Assembly (NCBI RefSeq): GCF_002776525.5
Contig: NC_045437.1
Coordinates: forward strand, 138,407,186-138,471,185
Length of the DNA: 64,000 nucleotides
Direction of reading: 5' to 3'
Source: Piliocolobus tephrosceles
Taxonomy: Eukaryota; Chordata; Mammalia; Primates; Cercopithecidae
Of this stretch, positions 26,956-38,195 are shown one piece after another. The translations under genes and the position numbers were made by a program. A model generated the notes under the pieces. It had not been told where the DNA came from. It ran no database searches and saw only the letters and a list, made by a program, of their open reading frames with translations. The stretch's first letter is position 1, and each line of letters starts with the position of its first letter.

Positions 26956-27408
26956 GTATTTGTTTCCTAGGGCTACCACAACAAATTATCACAAACTTGG
27001 TGGTTTAAAACACAGAAATTTGTTTTCTCACAGTCTGGAGGTGAGAAGTTCAAAATCAAGGTATCAGCAGGAACACACTTCCTCTGAAGTTTCTTAGGAA
27101 AAATTCTTTCTTGCCTCCTCTTAATTCCTTGTCATTGCTGGCAATTCTTGGTATTCCTTGGCTTGTAGCTGCATCACTCCAATTCCCACCTCTGTCTTCA
27201 GACAGCTATTTTCCTTCTATTTTTATATCTCCAAATTTCTCTCCTTATAAGGACACCTATTGTTGGATTAAAAAGCCACTCTATACCAGTAAGACCTCAT
27301 CTAAACTTGAGTATATTTGTAGACTCTACTCCAAAACATGGTCACATTCAAAGTACCGGGGTTAGAACTTCAGTATATCCTTTGGAGGGGACACATTTAA
27401 CCCACAAC
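26956..27408 (-). mobile_element. MLT1 (MaLR) solo LTR
   Basis: Reads from 'tgtatttgtttcctagggct', 'tggtttaaaacacagaaat', 'cacagtctggaggtgagaag', 'cttggcttgtagctgcatca', 'tccttataaggacacc' to 'gacacatttaacccacaaca'. This is the complete reverse complement of an MLT1 LTR with TG...CA ends. It interrupts the L1M and has no internal genes. Confidence 0.9.
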
Positions 27409-27524
27409 ACAGAACAACTATAACTCTCATAGAGTACTGGTGAGAATGAAAAATGATACAACCAGTTTGCAAAACAATTTGGCAGCATTTTATAATGTTA
27501 AACATACACTTTATCATACATACA
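27409..27524 (+). mobile_element. L1M ORF2 segment between two LTRs
   Basis: 'Ctcatagagtactggtgaga', 'caaaacaatttggcagcatt' and 'aaacatacactttatcata' continue the interrupted L1M ORF2. Confidence 0.8.
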
Positions 27525-27764
27525 CTGTTATATGCAATGAACTGAATGTGTATCTGCTCAAAATTCATATGTTGAAATCCTAACCTCCAATATGATTGTA
27601 TTAGTAGGTGGGGCCTCCTACTAAAGAGGGTGGAGCCCTCCAGAATGGAATTAGTGCCCTTGTAAAAAGAACCCCAGAGAGCTCTCTTGCCCTCTTTCCA
27701 CAATGTGAAGACACAATTAGAAGTCAGCTGTTTGCAACCACAAGGAGGGACCACAGAACCTGAC
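27525..27764 (+). mobile_element. MaLR-type LTR fragment
   Basis: 'Aaaattcatatgttgaaatc', 'ctaacctccaatatgattgt', 'aggtggggcctcctac' and 'aattagtgcccttgtaaaaa' match the 5' part of a MaLR LTR similar to the 20.6-kb copy. The 3' part is lost. Confidence 0.7.
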
Positions 27765-28036
27765 CATTTATATGATATTCTAGAAATAGCAAAACTATAA
27801 GGAGAGAAAAATGTATCAGTAATTTCCAGGGTTGTAGTGAGAGGAGGGCTTGATTATAAAAGGGTGGCATGAGAACATTTTTTCATGTGATAGAATAGTT
27901 CTATATCCTGATTGTGGTAGTGGCAGGTGGTTATACAAATCTAGACATAGTTAAAACTCATAGAACTAAACATCAATAAAATTCAACTTTATTATACATA
28001 AATTTAAGACATAATTTTTAAAAAGAAAAAAAAAAA
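27765..28036 (+). mobile_element. L1M 3' UTR segment
   Basis: 'Gaaatagcaaaactataagg', 'ctatatcctgattgtggtag' and 'gttaaaactcatagaac' lead to an A-tail at 28015-28036. This ends the interrupted L1M. Confidence 0.82.
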
Positions 28037-28990
<954 letters not shown>

Positions 28991-29023
28991 AATTTTAATG
29001 TAACATTTGGGGATTTTGCTATA

Positions 29024-29376
29024 CAGTAGTCTCCTCTTATTCACAATGGATACATTCCAAGACCCCCAGTGGATGCCTGGAACTTTGGACATTACCAAAC
29101 CCTATAAATACTATCTTTTATCCTATACATACATACCTACAATAAAATTTAATTTATAAACTATGCATACTAAGAGATTAACAACAATATCTAATAATAA
29201 AATAGAACAATTATCACAATATGATATAGTAAAAGTTATATGAATGTGGGTCTCCTCTCTCTCTCTCTCTCTCTCAAAATATCTTATTGTACTGTACTCA
29301 TCTATTTTCAGACCAAGGTTGACCTCAGGTAACTGAAACTGCAAAAAACAAAACCACACATAAGGGGACATTACTG
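29024..29376 (+). mobile_element. Nonautonomous Tigger-like DNA transposon
   Basis: The 5' terminus 'cagtagtctcctcttattca' and the 3' terminus '...taaggggacattactg' are inverted repeats, each flanked by TA (29022-29023 and 29377-29378), the mariner/Tigger target duplication. The body holds 'ccaagacccccagtggatgc' and a (TC)n run at 29254-29275 that belongs to the family. No coding capacity. Confidence 0.85.
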
Positions 29377-29529
29377 TATGTACATTTTACTTCTATAACA
29401 AACATATAATTTGTGTAGAGTACCTAGCAACAGTGGCTTGCATATAATAAGCATTTGGTTTATGCTAGCTACTTTGTTGGAGATAAAGTCTACTCCTGTC
29501 ACACTCATAAGTGAGAAATGTGAACTCCT

Positions 29530-29625
29530 GAGGATACCCATATGGTCTCTTTACATTTGTATTCACATTCAGTTCTAGCATAGTGCTGACACTTGAAATG
29601 ATGTTTGTTGAATGAATAATAGACT
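29530..29625 (+). mobile_element. L2 LINE 3' terminus
   Basis: 'Ttctagcatagtgctgacac' and 'atgtttgttgaatgaata' form the L2 3' end. Confidence 0.68.
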
Positions 29626-30544
29626 GGTCCAATAGAAGAATGGATTCAACTCATGCAATGTCAGAACTGCAAAGGAAGGTCTTACATCCCTCTTCCACTC
29701 ATTGCACAACCACCCTCCCCCTTCCTAGCCTCTAGGCTAGGAAGTCACTACACTAGTTCCTACTCTCACAAAGGCAGGGCTATCATCACTTCATAGGGCA
29801 AACTATTTCATATTGTCCAGATCATATTGTGCAAAAAAATCTCTTTCTCTAATATTTACTTTTAAGCCCACCAGGGAATCTGATGGTATAATTACAATCT
29901 CTCTTCCCCATGTGGCAGGGGCGCAGTTGGTTACTGTGGAACATGGCTAGGACTAGGATGAGGCATGTGAGGCACTTTCCTCAGCTGCAGAATTTAAGGG
30001 TGAGACAAACATCTCAGGAAGCAAGACAAATAACATTTAATGCAATATTTTTAAAAATCAAATCAACAAACTATAGCAGCCCACCAGGGCAAACCTCAAA
30101 AAGCTTGATGAAGATTTTCTCTTAAGGCTGAACCATAGGATTGCATTTCAAGCTTCACCAAACCATAGCCTATTTTTTAAGGGATATTTTTGTTTGTTCT
30201 TTAACAACCCAGAAACCAAGGCCTCCTACGCAGGAATAACAAATGAATCAACCTCCCAGCATGCCCCCAAGGCTGCTTCTCCATCAAGCAAACACGCAGC
30301 CAGTCTTCTAGTAAGAAATTAGCCTCAAGGATTATAGTTTTCTTTTTCCAAAAGTGACAAACAGACTTCCTGGAGCAAAGATGTACTTAACCAGCTGTGA
30401 TCTTGCCTGACCAGTTCAGGAGAAACAAGAAAATGAGGTGGGAGATTAAAATCAAGGCTGCATTGGGTGCCTTATTGCCACCCATTCTTTCATTTTCTCT
30501 TCTTTTATTCATATAGATCTAAAGCTCAGCTCTCTGGAGAGCTA
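29626..30544. other. Unassigned, apparently unique sequence
   Basis: About 0.9 kb with no recognised repeat. A short frame at 29910-30125 has no domain. This is one of the longer repeat-poor stretches. Confidence 0.5.
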
Positions 30545-30770
30545 CCATTTCTTTAGCCCCTACTATGTGCCAGGTACTGAGCTTGGTACTTGTCATTTAG
30601 ATTCCTCATCTTCACAACACCCTTGCAAATAAGCCATATTATTAACTTTTGATGCTCGAAACCAGAGATATAAAGTATCTAGCTCAAGGTCACACAGCTA
30701 ATTTTGGTGGTAGAACTGGGAGTCAAATCTATGTTTCTCTGAGGTCAAAGTGCACTCTTCAACATGGCCC
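30545..30770 (-). mobile_element. MIR SINE
   Basis: Near-complete antisense MIR: 'ctactatgtgccaggtactg', 'caaggtcacacagctaattt', 'agaactgggagtcaaatcta'. Confidence 0.88.
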
Positions 30771-31404
30771 TGAAAATGGCCTTGCATTCAGTTCCTGTGG
30801 CAGTAATTCCCCAACTTCATACATTCATCATTATTTTGGTTTTTGTCATATCTGTGTACAATTACCATACCCTCACTATTATGTGTATAAAACTTTTTAT
30901 AAATCAATACTTTCATTTAAATTTTGGATAAAAATTAAGTAAAGTTTTAAAGAAACTTTAGATCATTTCATGAATTAGAAAAGAACATCATTTTCCATAC
31001 CTGGCTAATAGATGCAATAGAAACAAAACAATGCCATTAAATTCTAGCCAACCACTCTTGCTTACCAAACACTTTGAACCTAAGGCCTGTATACTCTGCT
31101 AAAAAAGGAAATTAGAAAGTGCTAGAAAGGCATAAAGTCCGATTAGAATCCAACATAGACTTTTCCTTTGATGCCATCAAAAGTCAGAAGAATTAAAGGA
31201 AAATCAATGAGAATTAACTTCTTAGAGGTTGAATCAATGTTACCTAATTCTAGGTCTGGAGAATTCCCCTTGAGTACCCCAATGGCTGGCATTTCTTACA
31301 CTCTCAGAAGCACACTACAGAACATTTGGCAGATCATCCAGTGTCTTATACCACAGCACATTGCCTCTCAATCATCATCGTAAAAGTCCTTAGGGCAACA
31401 GGAA
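30771..31404. other. Unassigned sequence
   Basis: No recognised repeat or gene. Confidence 0.5.
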
Positions 31405-31570
31405 GTTGGGAGACTTGTATTCTTCTCTAGCTTGTATTATGGATCATCTATAAGATCTGAGGCAAATTATATCAACTTTCTGAACCTCAGTTTCCTCACC
31501 TGTTAAGAAGAAAATTAGTCTTCCTTTCATTCCATAATTCTTTTCAGATCTAAAATTTTCTGAATTTTAC
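31405..31570 (+). mobile_element. MIR SINE
   Basis: 'Gaacctcagtttcctcacct' preceded by a 'tctgaggcaaattatatcaa' block, the sense MIR core. Confidence 0.75.
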
Positions 31571-31834
31571 TTTGTGTTACTTGTTGATTTTATTTCCCCA
31601 AAATTTCATTATTGAAATTTTGTTCCTATGAATAAAAGAAACAAATTCTACTCTAGTCTATTGCCCCGTATTTGTCATTGGTACAAAACAAATAAAATCT
31701 GTAACTTGCAATGGTAAGATTTGAAAACCTTGATAATGATCGGTCTATCCAGTTGCTTTAGATTATTACATATGTAGAAGGTCCTTGAATATAATTTAAT
31801 GTTTAATATAAAGATGATACAGAAAAAGAGCCCA

Positions 31835-32035
31835 GAGCCAGACAGATTAATTCTAAACTGGCTTTTCTCCCTACATGCCGTGGAATCTTGGGCAAGTATC
31901 TTACCCTCTTTGACCCCGTGTCCTTACCTATAAACATGGGTGAATAATTTTTATCCTCTCCTAATTTCCAGGGTTGTTATGGGGATAAAATGATCTCATT
32001 GATGAGAAAATGTTTGGAAAAAACACTACCCAAGT
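31835..32035 (+). mobile_element. MIR SINE
   Basis: 'Gtggaatcttgggcaagtat', 'cttaccctctttgaccc' and 'ccagggttgttatggggata' match the sense MIR order. Confidence 0.78.
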
Positions 32036-32094
32036 TAAATGTGTCACAGGATTCTTCCTTCTGTCAAATGAGATAAGAAATGTGAGGGTACTTT

Positions 32095-32190
32095 GATAGT
32101 CTCATATAAATTGTCAGTTGACCTTGCATGAGTCAGTCAGTCTCTCTTGGCCTGTTTTCTCATTTGAATGATAAGCCCACTTAGGCCCGT
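32095..32190 (+). mobile_element. Possible MIR fragment
   Basis: 'Agtcagtcagtctctcttgg' and 'cctgttttctcatttgaatg' are weakly MIR-like. Confidence 0.45.
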
Positions 32191-32322
32191 TTGTCACTAA
32201 AATTCTATGGCTTTGGGATTGATTTATTGTCAAGTATGATTACTGTTATACTTCAATATATCAGTCAGAATCACAGAAAAATAGATAATAAACATGAACC
32301 CATGTCTAAAATGGAAGAAGTG

Positions 32323-32582
32323 GGCCAGACATGGCGGCTCATATCTGTAATCCCAGCACATTGGGAGGCCGAGGTAGGCGGATTGCTTGAGCCCAGGAGT
32401 TCAAAACCAGCCTGGGCAACACGGTGAGACTCCATCTTTACAAAAAAATTTTAAAACTTAGCCAGGCATGGTGGTGCTTGAGCCCAGAAGGTCGAGGCTG
32501 CAGTGACCCATGATTGTGTCACTGCACGGCAGCATGGGTGACAGAGCAAGACCCTGACTCAAAAAAATAAATAAATAATAAA
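32323..32582 (+). mobile_element. AluJ-like SINE with internal deletion
   Basis: J-type bases are 'gattgcttgagcccaggagt' and 'tcaaaaccagcctgggcaac'. The right monomer lacks about 40 bases between 'catggtggtgc' and 'ttgagcccagaaggtcgagg'. The tail is 'aaaaaaataaataaataata'. Confidence 0.9.
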
Positions 32583-32599
32583 ACGGAAGATACAATAGG

Positions 32600-33112
32600 A
32601 GTAGAGGCCAAAGTTCTGGATTTGCGCTTCAAACTGACCCCATTCACTGGAGTTTTATCATCTCTAGGACTTACAGTTGGGGGCCTAGCCAATGAGCTGG
32701 TCCCACTTTCCTGCATAGACTAATTTACTCAGGGATGGGCACTTACCCAAAATGATCCAAAAAAATCAAATCCCAGATTCTGTCAGAACTACTATGAAGA
32801 AGGTGTTTGTTTGTTTGTTTGTTTGTTTTTTCTAACAGGACTGCTGGCTGTGGAGATGACACAAGTCTGGAGTCTTGTTGGTGGTCATCTGCTTCCACCA
32901 AAGGAGACCAGCTTTCTAAGAATGAAGCCAACTCAGAGCAAAGAAAGGAGCAAGGGGGATCCCTGATAACTTCACTGGGATTCCTGGACCCAGCTTTGTC
33001 TAAAGATAGACACCCAAAGTTACATAAACCCATAAATTATCTTTTTAGCTAAAGCTAGCTTGAGGTGGGCTTCTGTCACAGGCAACCAAAGGAGTTCTTG
33101 CTGATACATAAA
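32600..33112 (+). mobile_element. Ancient LTR-like repeat
   Basis: The 3' end 'agctaaagctagcttgaggt', 'gggcttctgtcacaggcaac', 'caaaggagttcttgctgata' resembles a mammalian LTR-type repeat that ends '...gtcctgactaatac'. A (GTTT)n run lies at 32803-32829. The family name is uncertain and the 5' limit approximate. Confidence 0.5.
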
Positions 33113-33918
33113 TGTTTTCCAATGCGCCCTGTGGAGTCCTGAAGGTCCCCCAGAGGTGCTTTGGGAGCCACCGAAGTAAGACTGGGAAACACCAAACTAA
33201 CTGGCAGTGGTGTGGAGTCCATGTGCCCTGACAGAATGCCTTCTCCTTTATCTGTTTCATACACTGGGGCACCATGTGAGATTTGCTTTGAAAGCAGGTT
33301 TTTAGGATACTAGACCTCATGGTTCCCTGGAGGTCTCTCTGAAACCAAAACCAAAACCAAAACAAAACAAAACAAAACAAAAGGTGTCTTTAAGAGGGAA
33401 GGGTCTCTTGATCTTAATCCCTTCTAGTTAAGGGACAAAATTAAAAGGCCTATAGGTGGGTGTGAGAAGGAAGACGGATGACAACCGGGGAGACTTTTCC
33501 ACATGTATAAAAAGACAGCACAATCGGAGCCCAGCGATGGCCACCATGCAAGCTTAAGGATCCCAGATATTTTAATTTTTTAAGAGAAGCCAGACACCCA
33601 AATTTTTACACAGAAATATTCTCACTTTAGTTCTTGGCAACTAATTCAATAAAATTGTAATGTACCTTTAAGCCAGGCAAGGTACATCTACAAACTAAAT
33701 TCAAAATGTGAACCACAATTGTGTCTTTTCCTTACCAAGCCATAGATACTCCTCAGTAGATCTGAGTTCCACATCTTACAATGCACTCAATGTGCATGTG
33801 CATATGTGCGCTTTCCTAGAGAAAGGTCTAGAGTTGTTTATTCTATTTTTCTTGCGGTCTCTACAATACAGAAAAGGTTAAAAATAAATTATCTACTAAA
33901 AGACTATTACTCCAGAAG
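33113..33918. other. Mostly unassigned, with a (CAAAA)n patch
   Basis: The simple repeat 'ccaaaaccaaaaccaaaaca' and similar runs span 33343-33383. The 33113-33200 part is weakly hAT-like ('aagactgggaaacacc'). The rest is unassigned. Confidence 0.5.
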
Positions 33919-33971
33919 TGTTACTCTTTCTCTTTCTCTGTCTTTCTCTCTCTCTTTCTGTCTGTCTGTCT

Positions 33972-34012
<41 letters not shown>
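33919..34012. repeat. Compound (TC)n-(TG)n microsatellite
   Basis: A pyrimidine-rich TCTT/TCTC tract runs into about 20 TG units. Low-complexity frames across it (33806-34018) are not genes. Confidence 0.95.
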
Positions 34013-34013
<1 letters not shown>

Positions 34014-34649
34014 TTTGACTAGGACATTGTCTCTCCAAAATTCTTCTCTTCTTTCAGAGCTAAAAGGTCAATTCTCTCCTCTCTTGTGTCCCTCATTCTC
34101 CTCCCAATGAGAAAGAACATTACATTACCATCGATATTTACTGTGCTCAGCCAGGAGAGAAATAAAATGTTCATGGGCCGTTAATCCAGCTTTAACCCTC
34201 TGCAGAATTTACCTCCGCCTACCCTGAGACAAGGCAGGTCTAACACTGCATCACAAGTCTAACGTTGCACCCATTGCCCTTTAAAGCTGCCAGATCTGCA
34301 GCACGGAAGACAGGGTAGAGAAGGAGGAACACTCTGTTTTGGTCTCTATCCTACTTTCACCGTGCAGTGTAGTGTCCAGCATACAGTCCTCCTCACTCAA
34401 AAAAAAACCACTAAAAGTCCGTTGAAATCATGAATGAATGCTAAGATTCTTTGAGCTGTGGAGAGATGTTTCAATTACCCTCAGTTCATTGTCTACCCAT
34501 TCCCAGGCCTAGTCTGAATAAAATATGTATGTACATTTATATATTTTCCTTACTAGCATCTAAACTGGCCTTTGAACTAAATAACCTTCTACTGCTGTCT
34601 CCATAAAATCAACCCTCGGAGCATGGGTTCCATTCATCTAAATCAGTGT
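34013..34649. other. Unassigned sequence
   Basis: No recognised repeat or gene. Confidence 0.5.
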
Positions 34650-34800
34650 CCCTGTATCTCCCCCTCCAAAGCACACATTACTTCCTGTTTTATTTTTATC
34701 ACAGCAACTCTGACTGTCATTTTCCTGTTTGTGTACTTGTTTATTTGTTCAATTCCCCTCCAGAATATACTGTATCCCATTTCAGGTTTCACATTTCAAG
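34650..34800 (+). mobile_element. L2 LINE fragment
   Basis: 'Gtgtacttgtttatttgttc' and 'aattcccctccagaatatac' resemble the L2 3' UTR stretch before the terminal 'ctagaatgtaagctcc' block. Confidence 0.5.
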
Positions 34801-35524
34801 AGTGACACAGACAATGTGTCCACAGAGTATTCAGGAGATGAAAAAAAGGAAAACAATGGGTTATTTTAAATGGCTGGGAAAATTCATATACCATTCAGCC
34901 TAAAAATGAAACTCATGTAAGACTGATTCTAAATATATGAAGTGCTGTCCTATAGAAGGGAATTTCAACTTCACACTGAATGGATGCAGCAGACAATCAT
35001 AACCAAAGTCATGACTCAGGGACAAAAGATTTCATCTCGGGAGCAGGAAGAACTTTCTAACTATTTGAAATGTCCATCCTTGGAAAGGGTCTCTCTGGAA
35101 AGTGTGAGCCCCCATCAGAAGAGGTCCCCAATTTAAGACAAGAATTGTCAGAAATAAAGTAGGCACAATTTTACATCAAGAGGGCAGTTGTCTGTCTCAG
35201 GTCACTGCCACATCTGTGACTATGTAGCTAAATAAATTCAGGAATCAGCAGCCTCTTCCCCTTCTACACTAACATTTTGCTTGTCCCTTCCTTTCTCTTT
35301 TCTTCCTTTAGCTTAAGGAAAAGCAGTGAGCACAGTAGAAGTCTGTCATATTAGCAATCTTCTGCAACATTTGGGTTGGTTGGGGCAGGGAGATATGCAA
35401 GTCAACTTTGAGGCTCACAGAGTAGGTAGGGGAAACTTACTTTTCTCTGAACCATGAAGACATTAGATCAGTCCTTGCCAGAAGGCAATTAAAAGTCACC
35501 CCAAATCCCACTTCTTACTCTTCA
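34801..35524. other. Unassigned sequence
   Basis: No recognised repeat or gene. Confidence 0.5.
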
Positions 35525-35790
35525 TTGCTTGGTAACCTCAGAGAGGTTGACTCTCTGAGCCTCAGTTTCCTCATCTCTAATGGGAAATGATGCTCAGGGT
35601 ACCTATACCTCACAGGATTGTGATGAAGATTCAGTGATATGACTTATACATAGGAAGTGCTAAATTATTACGTTGGTGCAAAAGTAATTGCACCATTAAA
35701 AGTATTACTTTTAATGACAAAAAAACTTCAATTACTTTTGAAGCAGCCTAACACTAAGTTAATGCATTATTATTATCATCATTATTACAT
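35525..35790 (+). mobile_element. MIR SINE split by MADE1
   Basis: 'Tctctgagcctcagtttcct' and 'gggtacctatacctcacagg' run to 'aggaagtgctaaattatta'. After the MADE1 insertion the MIR A/T-rich tail resumes ('attattattatcatcattat'). Confidence 0.85.
35668..35751 (+). mobile_element. MADE1 mariner-derived miniature element
   Basis: An 84-base palindromic element: the left end 'ttacgttggtgcaaaagtaa' and the right end 'attacttttgaagcagccta' are inverted repeats around an 'attaaaagta/tacttttaat' core. MADE1 copies are the known source of the primate miR-548 hairpins. The insertion lies in the tail of a MIR, at TA. Confidence 0.9.
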
Positions 35791-35925
35791 ACAACCAAAA
35801 CAAGGGCCTGAAGATATTGTGGTCATGAGAAAAAGCAGCAAACCGTAGACGTGAGTTTTTGTACCAGCTCCTGCAATTTGTTTACTACATGATCTTGGGA
35901 AAATCTCTTGGAGTCTTTGTTTTGT

Positions 35926-36045
35926 TGGATGCATGAATGGATGGGTGAATGGCTGCATGGATGGATGGATGGACGGACGGACGGACGGACGGATGGATGG
36001 ATGGATGGATGGATGGATGGATGGATTGGTGGATGGATGAAGAGA
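35926..36045. repeat. (GGAT)n/(GGAC)n tetranucleotide array
   Basis: About 120 bases of ATGG units with a central block of five GGAC units (35971-35990) flanked by GGAT units. The repetitive His-Pro-Ser-Ile frames read from the minus strand here are artefacts of the array. Confidence 0.96.
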
Positions 36046-36449
36046 TAACAGATAGACATATATAGAGATACATAACGTGTTTTATCCTATCGCCATACTA
36101 CTTCACAAGGGGAATTGTCAAATTCAAATGAAATCATGACTGACATCTTTTTCATGAAAATAGCAACGATAGTATTATGCAGGTGAATATAAGTACCTAA
36201 TGTAGAACATAGCTAACAAACAAAGCATCGTACAGTTCATGAAGTACGTTCTTCTTTACTAGCACAAGTAGCCCAGTGGCAAGGAAAAGAGCTATAGCTT
36301 ACAGATGAATAAAACTAAACTCCACTTCAAACCCTTTTTTCTAAAAGGCTAAGACTGGAATATGCTCTTGCCCAGCCCCCTGGAGGCTGCTCATTGTGTT
36401 TCTTAAGGGGATTTGGAAATGTTATTGTCATTTTGGATGGGACCCTTTT
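36046..36449. other. Unassigned sequence
   Basis: No recognised repeat or gene. Confidence 0.5.
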
Positions 36450-36630
36450 TGTTGTGCGGGGAAGGATTGTTCTGCATGTCACAAGACATATGGCACCCTG
36501 ACCTCCCTACTTATTGTCAGCAATGCCCCCTCTCCTCTGCTGTGACCAACCAAATGCTCCAGCCAATGTCAAATGTTCCCTGAGGGGAGAGGCAATATTG
36601 GCCTGGAGAAGAACCACTGTTAGAAAAGGA
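36450..36630 (-). mobile_element. Nonautonomous hAT-like DNA transposon
   Basis: 'Gctccagccaatgtcaaatg', 'ttccctgaggggagaggcaa' and 'gaagaaccactg' are the reverse complement of the family seen in sense at 57345-57568. The family name is uncertain. Confidence 0.7.
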
Positions 36631-36741
36631 GTCAAAGGAATGGCTTACAGTCACTTCAAGATCTTCACTGTAGGGCCCCTGCCCACAGGAACAGCCTTAT
36701 CCCATCAAAGCCATCTTCCACTTTGCCCTCATGCACTCTAA

Positions 36742-37066
36742 AAACACTCATTGAACAGTTTCCACTTGCTAGGCACTATTATAAATATTAAAGACACAGC
36801 AGTGAGCAAGAAGGACAAGGTTCCTGCCCTTTTGCACATTACAGTGAAGTCAGGAAAGGCAGGCAAAAATAAAGTAAACCAATACTGGGGAAGAGAATCC
36901 CAGGAGAGGAAAGAGCAACCACAAATGACCCGAAGCAAGATCAGCTTGGCATGTCCAAGGACCAGTCAGAAGGACAGCGTGGGCAGCATAAGGAAAGCAA
37001 GGCAGAAGTGGAGGTGATGAGGTCACAAATGTTGGCAAGAGCCAGATCATGGAGGTCCTCATGCTT
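36742..37066 (-). mobile_element. L2 LINE 3' region, antisense
   Basis: 'Acactcattgaacagtttcc', 'acagcagtgagcaagaagga', 'gatcagcttggcatgtccaa', 'aagagccagatcatggaggt'. The order follows antisense L2 with an internal deletion. Confidence 0.8.
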
Positions 37067-37079
37067 TCCTAGGTTATTC

Positions 37080-37300
37080 CGCACCTCCATTCCTTTACTC
37101 TAGCTGTCCAATTGCCTGGAAGGCCCTTCCCTTTGTTACCACCTAGAAAACTCCTATGCTTTCTCTGATGCAAAACTCCTAAGCAAAGCTGGTTTGTAAT
37201 TTCCTCTGTAAAGCTTACCCTGATTTCCATTGGTTGTAAGTAACTCCCCCATCTCTTTTGTTTCTACTACGCTTTACATGTATCTTGCTAATGGTTAAGA
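37080..37300 (+). mobile_element. L2 LINE fragment, sense
   Basis: 'Aattgcctggaaggcccttc' and 'cctctgtaaagcttaccctg' are sense L2, directly abutting an L2 in the opposite orientation. Confidence 0.72.
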
Positions 37301-37515
37301 GAACTGGCACTATAGCTAAACTACCCCCAGTTCATACTAACTCTGTATCCTTAGGTAAGTTACTTAACTTCCCTGGACTTTGTTTTATCCTCCTTAAAAC
37401 TGGAAAAAATAATAGTACCCTTTGATACTGTTGGGTTAGCATGAAGATTAAACGAGTTAATGTAAGTGGTTAGAATAGTACCTCGCACATGGTAAGTGCC
37501 CAATCAATTGTTATA
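37300..37515 (+). mobile_element. MIR SINE
   Basis: 'Ttaggtaagttacttaactt', 'aaactggaaaaaataatagt', 'ttagaatagtacctcgcaca', 'tggtaagtgcccaatcaatt'. A well-preserved sense MIR. Confidence 0.87.
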
Positions 37516-37754
37516 AAGCACTGTATCATATTAATGTATTTCCATATCTATCTCCCCAAATAAATTCAAACATTGCTTGAAGGCATGACTTGGGTCAAGT
37601 GTCTTACACATGTGTCCTCTATAACTGAAATGATATGTGAAACATAACAGATGCCGAGTAAAGATGGTAAAAGGGAAAGACAAGAAGAAGAAACGAAGGC
37701 AAAAGATTGTAAAGCAAGGGAAGCAAAGCTTCATATTTTTTAGAGGATGTTGAC

Positions 37755-37870
37755 ATCACTTTGCTTATTTCATTGTCATAGAAGCTCAGTAAACCCACAG
37801 AGTAAGATTTACTTGTCTGACTTCACAGACAGGAAAGCTGAGTCTCAGAGAGGTGCATTATTTGTTCTTT
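37755..37870 (-). mobile_element. Possible MIR fragment
   Basis: 'Cacagacaggaaagctgagt' and 'ctcagagaggtgcatta' fit the antisense MIR core. Confidence 0.6.
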
Positions 37871-38064
37871 ACAATGAATGACTGAGTGAAGAGAACTCTC
37901 CTCATACATTGGCTACATTGAAAGTAGAGGATATCTTTATCCTTAACAAGTCAGCAACAAAAATAATCATGGGAATCCTGTTCATAGACAGCTTTGGGTT
38001 TATGAAATAAAATCAACACGTTTTGAAGTTTTAAAGTTTGAGTTGGTCCAAGTTGATTCTTACT

Positions 38065-38195
38065 ATCTTCCAGAGAAAGAGACTGGGGCCTAGAAAGCAA
38101 GTGCCTCCTCTGTAGTTGGCATTAGCACTGGAATGAAAACCCAGGGTTCTTGGATCCAAGTCCAGTGCTCCCTCCGCTCCAGTACACTTCCCCCA
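38065..38195 (-). mobile_element. MIR SINE
   Basis: 'Gactggggcctagaaagcaa', 'gtagttggcattagcactgg' and 'aatgaaaacccagggttctt' match antisense MIR. Confidence 0.72.

Noticed and set aside
32743..33380. Overlapping open frames (81-111 residues) near 33 kb
   Set aside because: They span an old LTR-like repeat and CAAAA repeats, differ in frame and strand, and show no domain or splice signals.
35823..36073. Minus-strand frames rich in His-Pro-Ser-Ile repeats
   Set aside because: Produced entirely by the GGAT/GGAC microsatellite.
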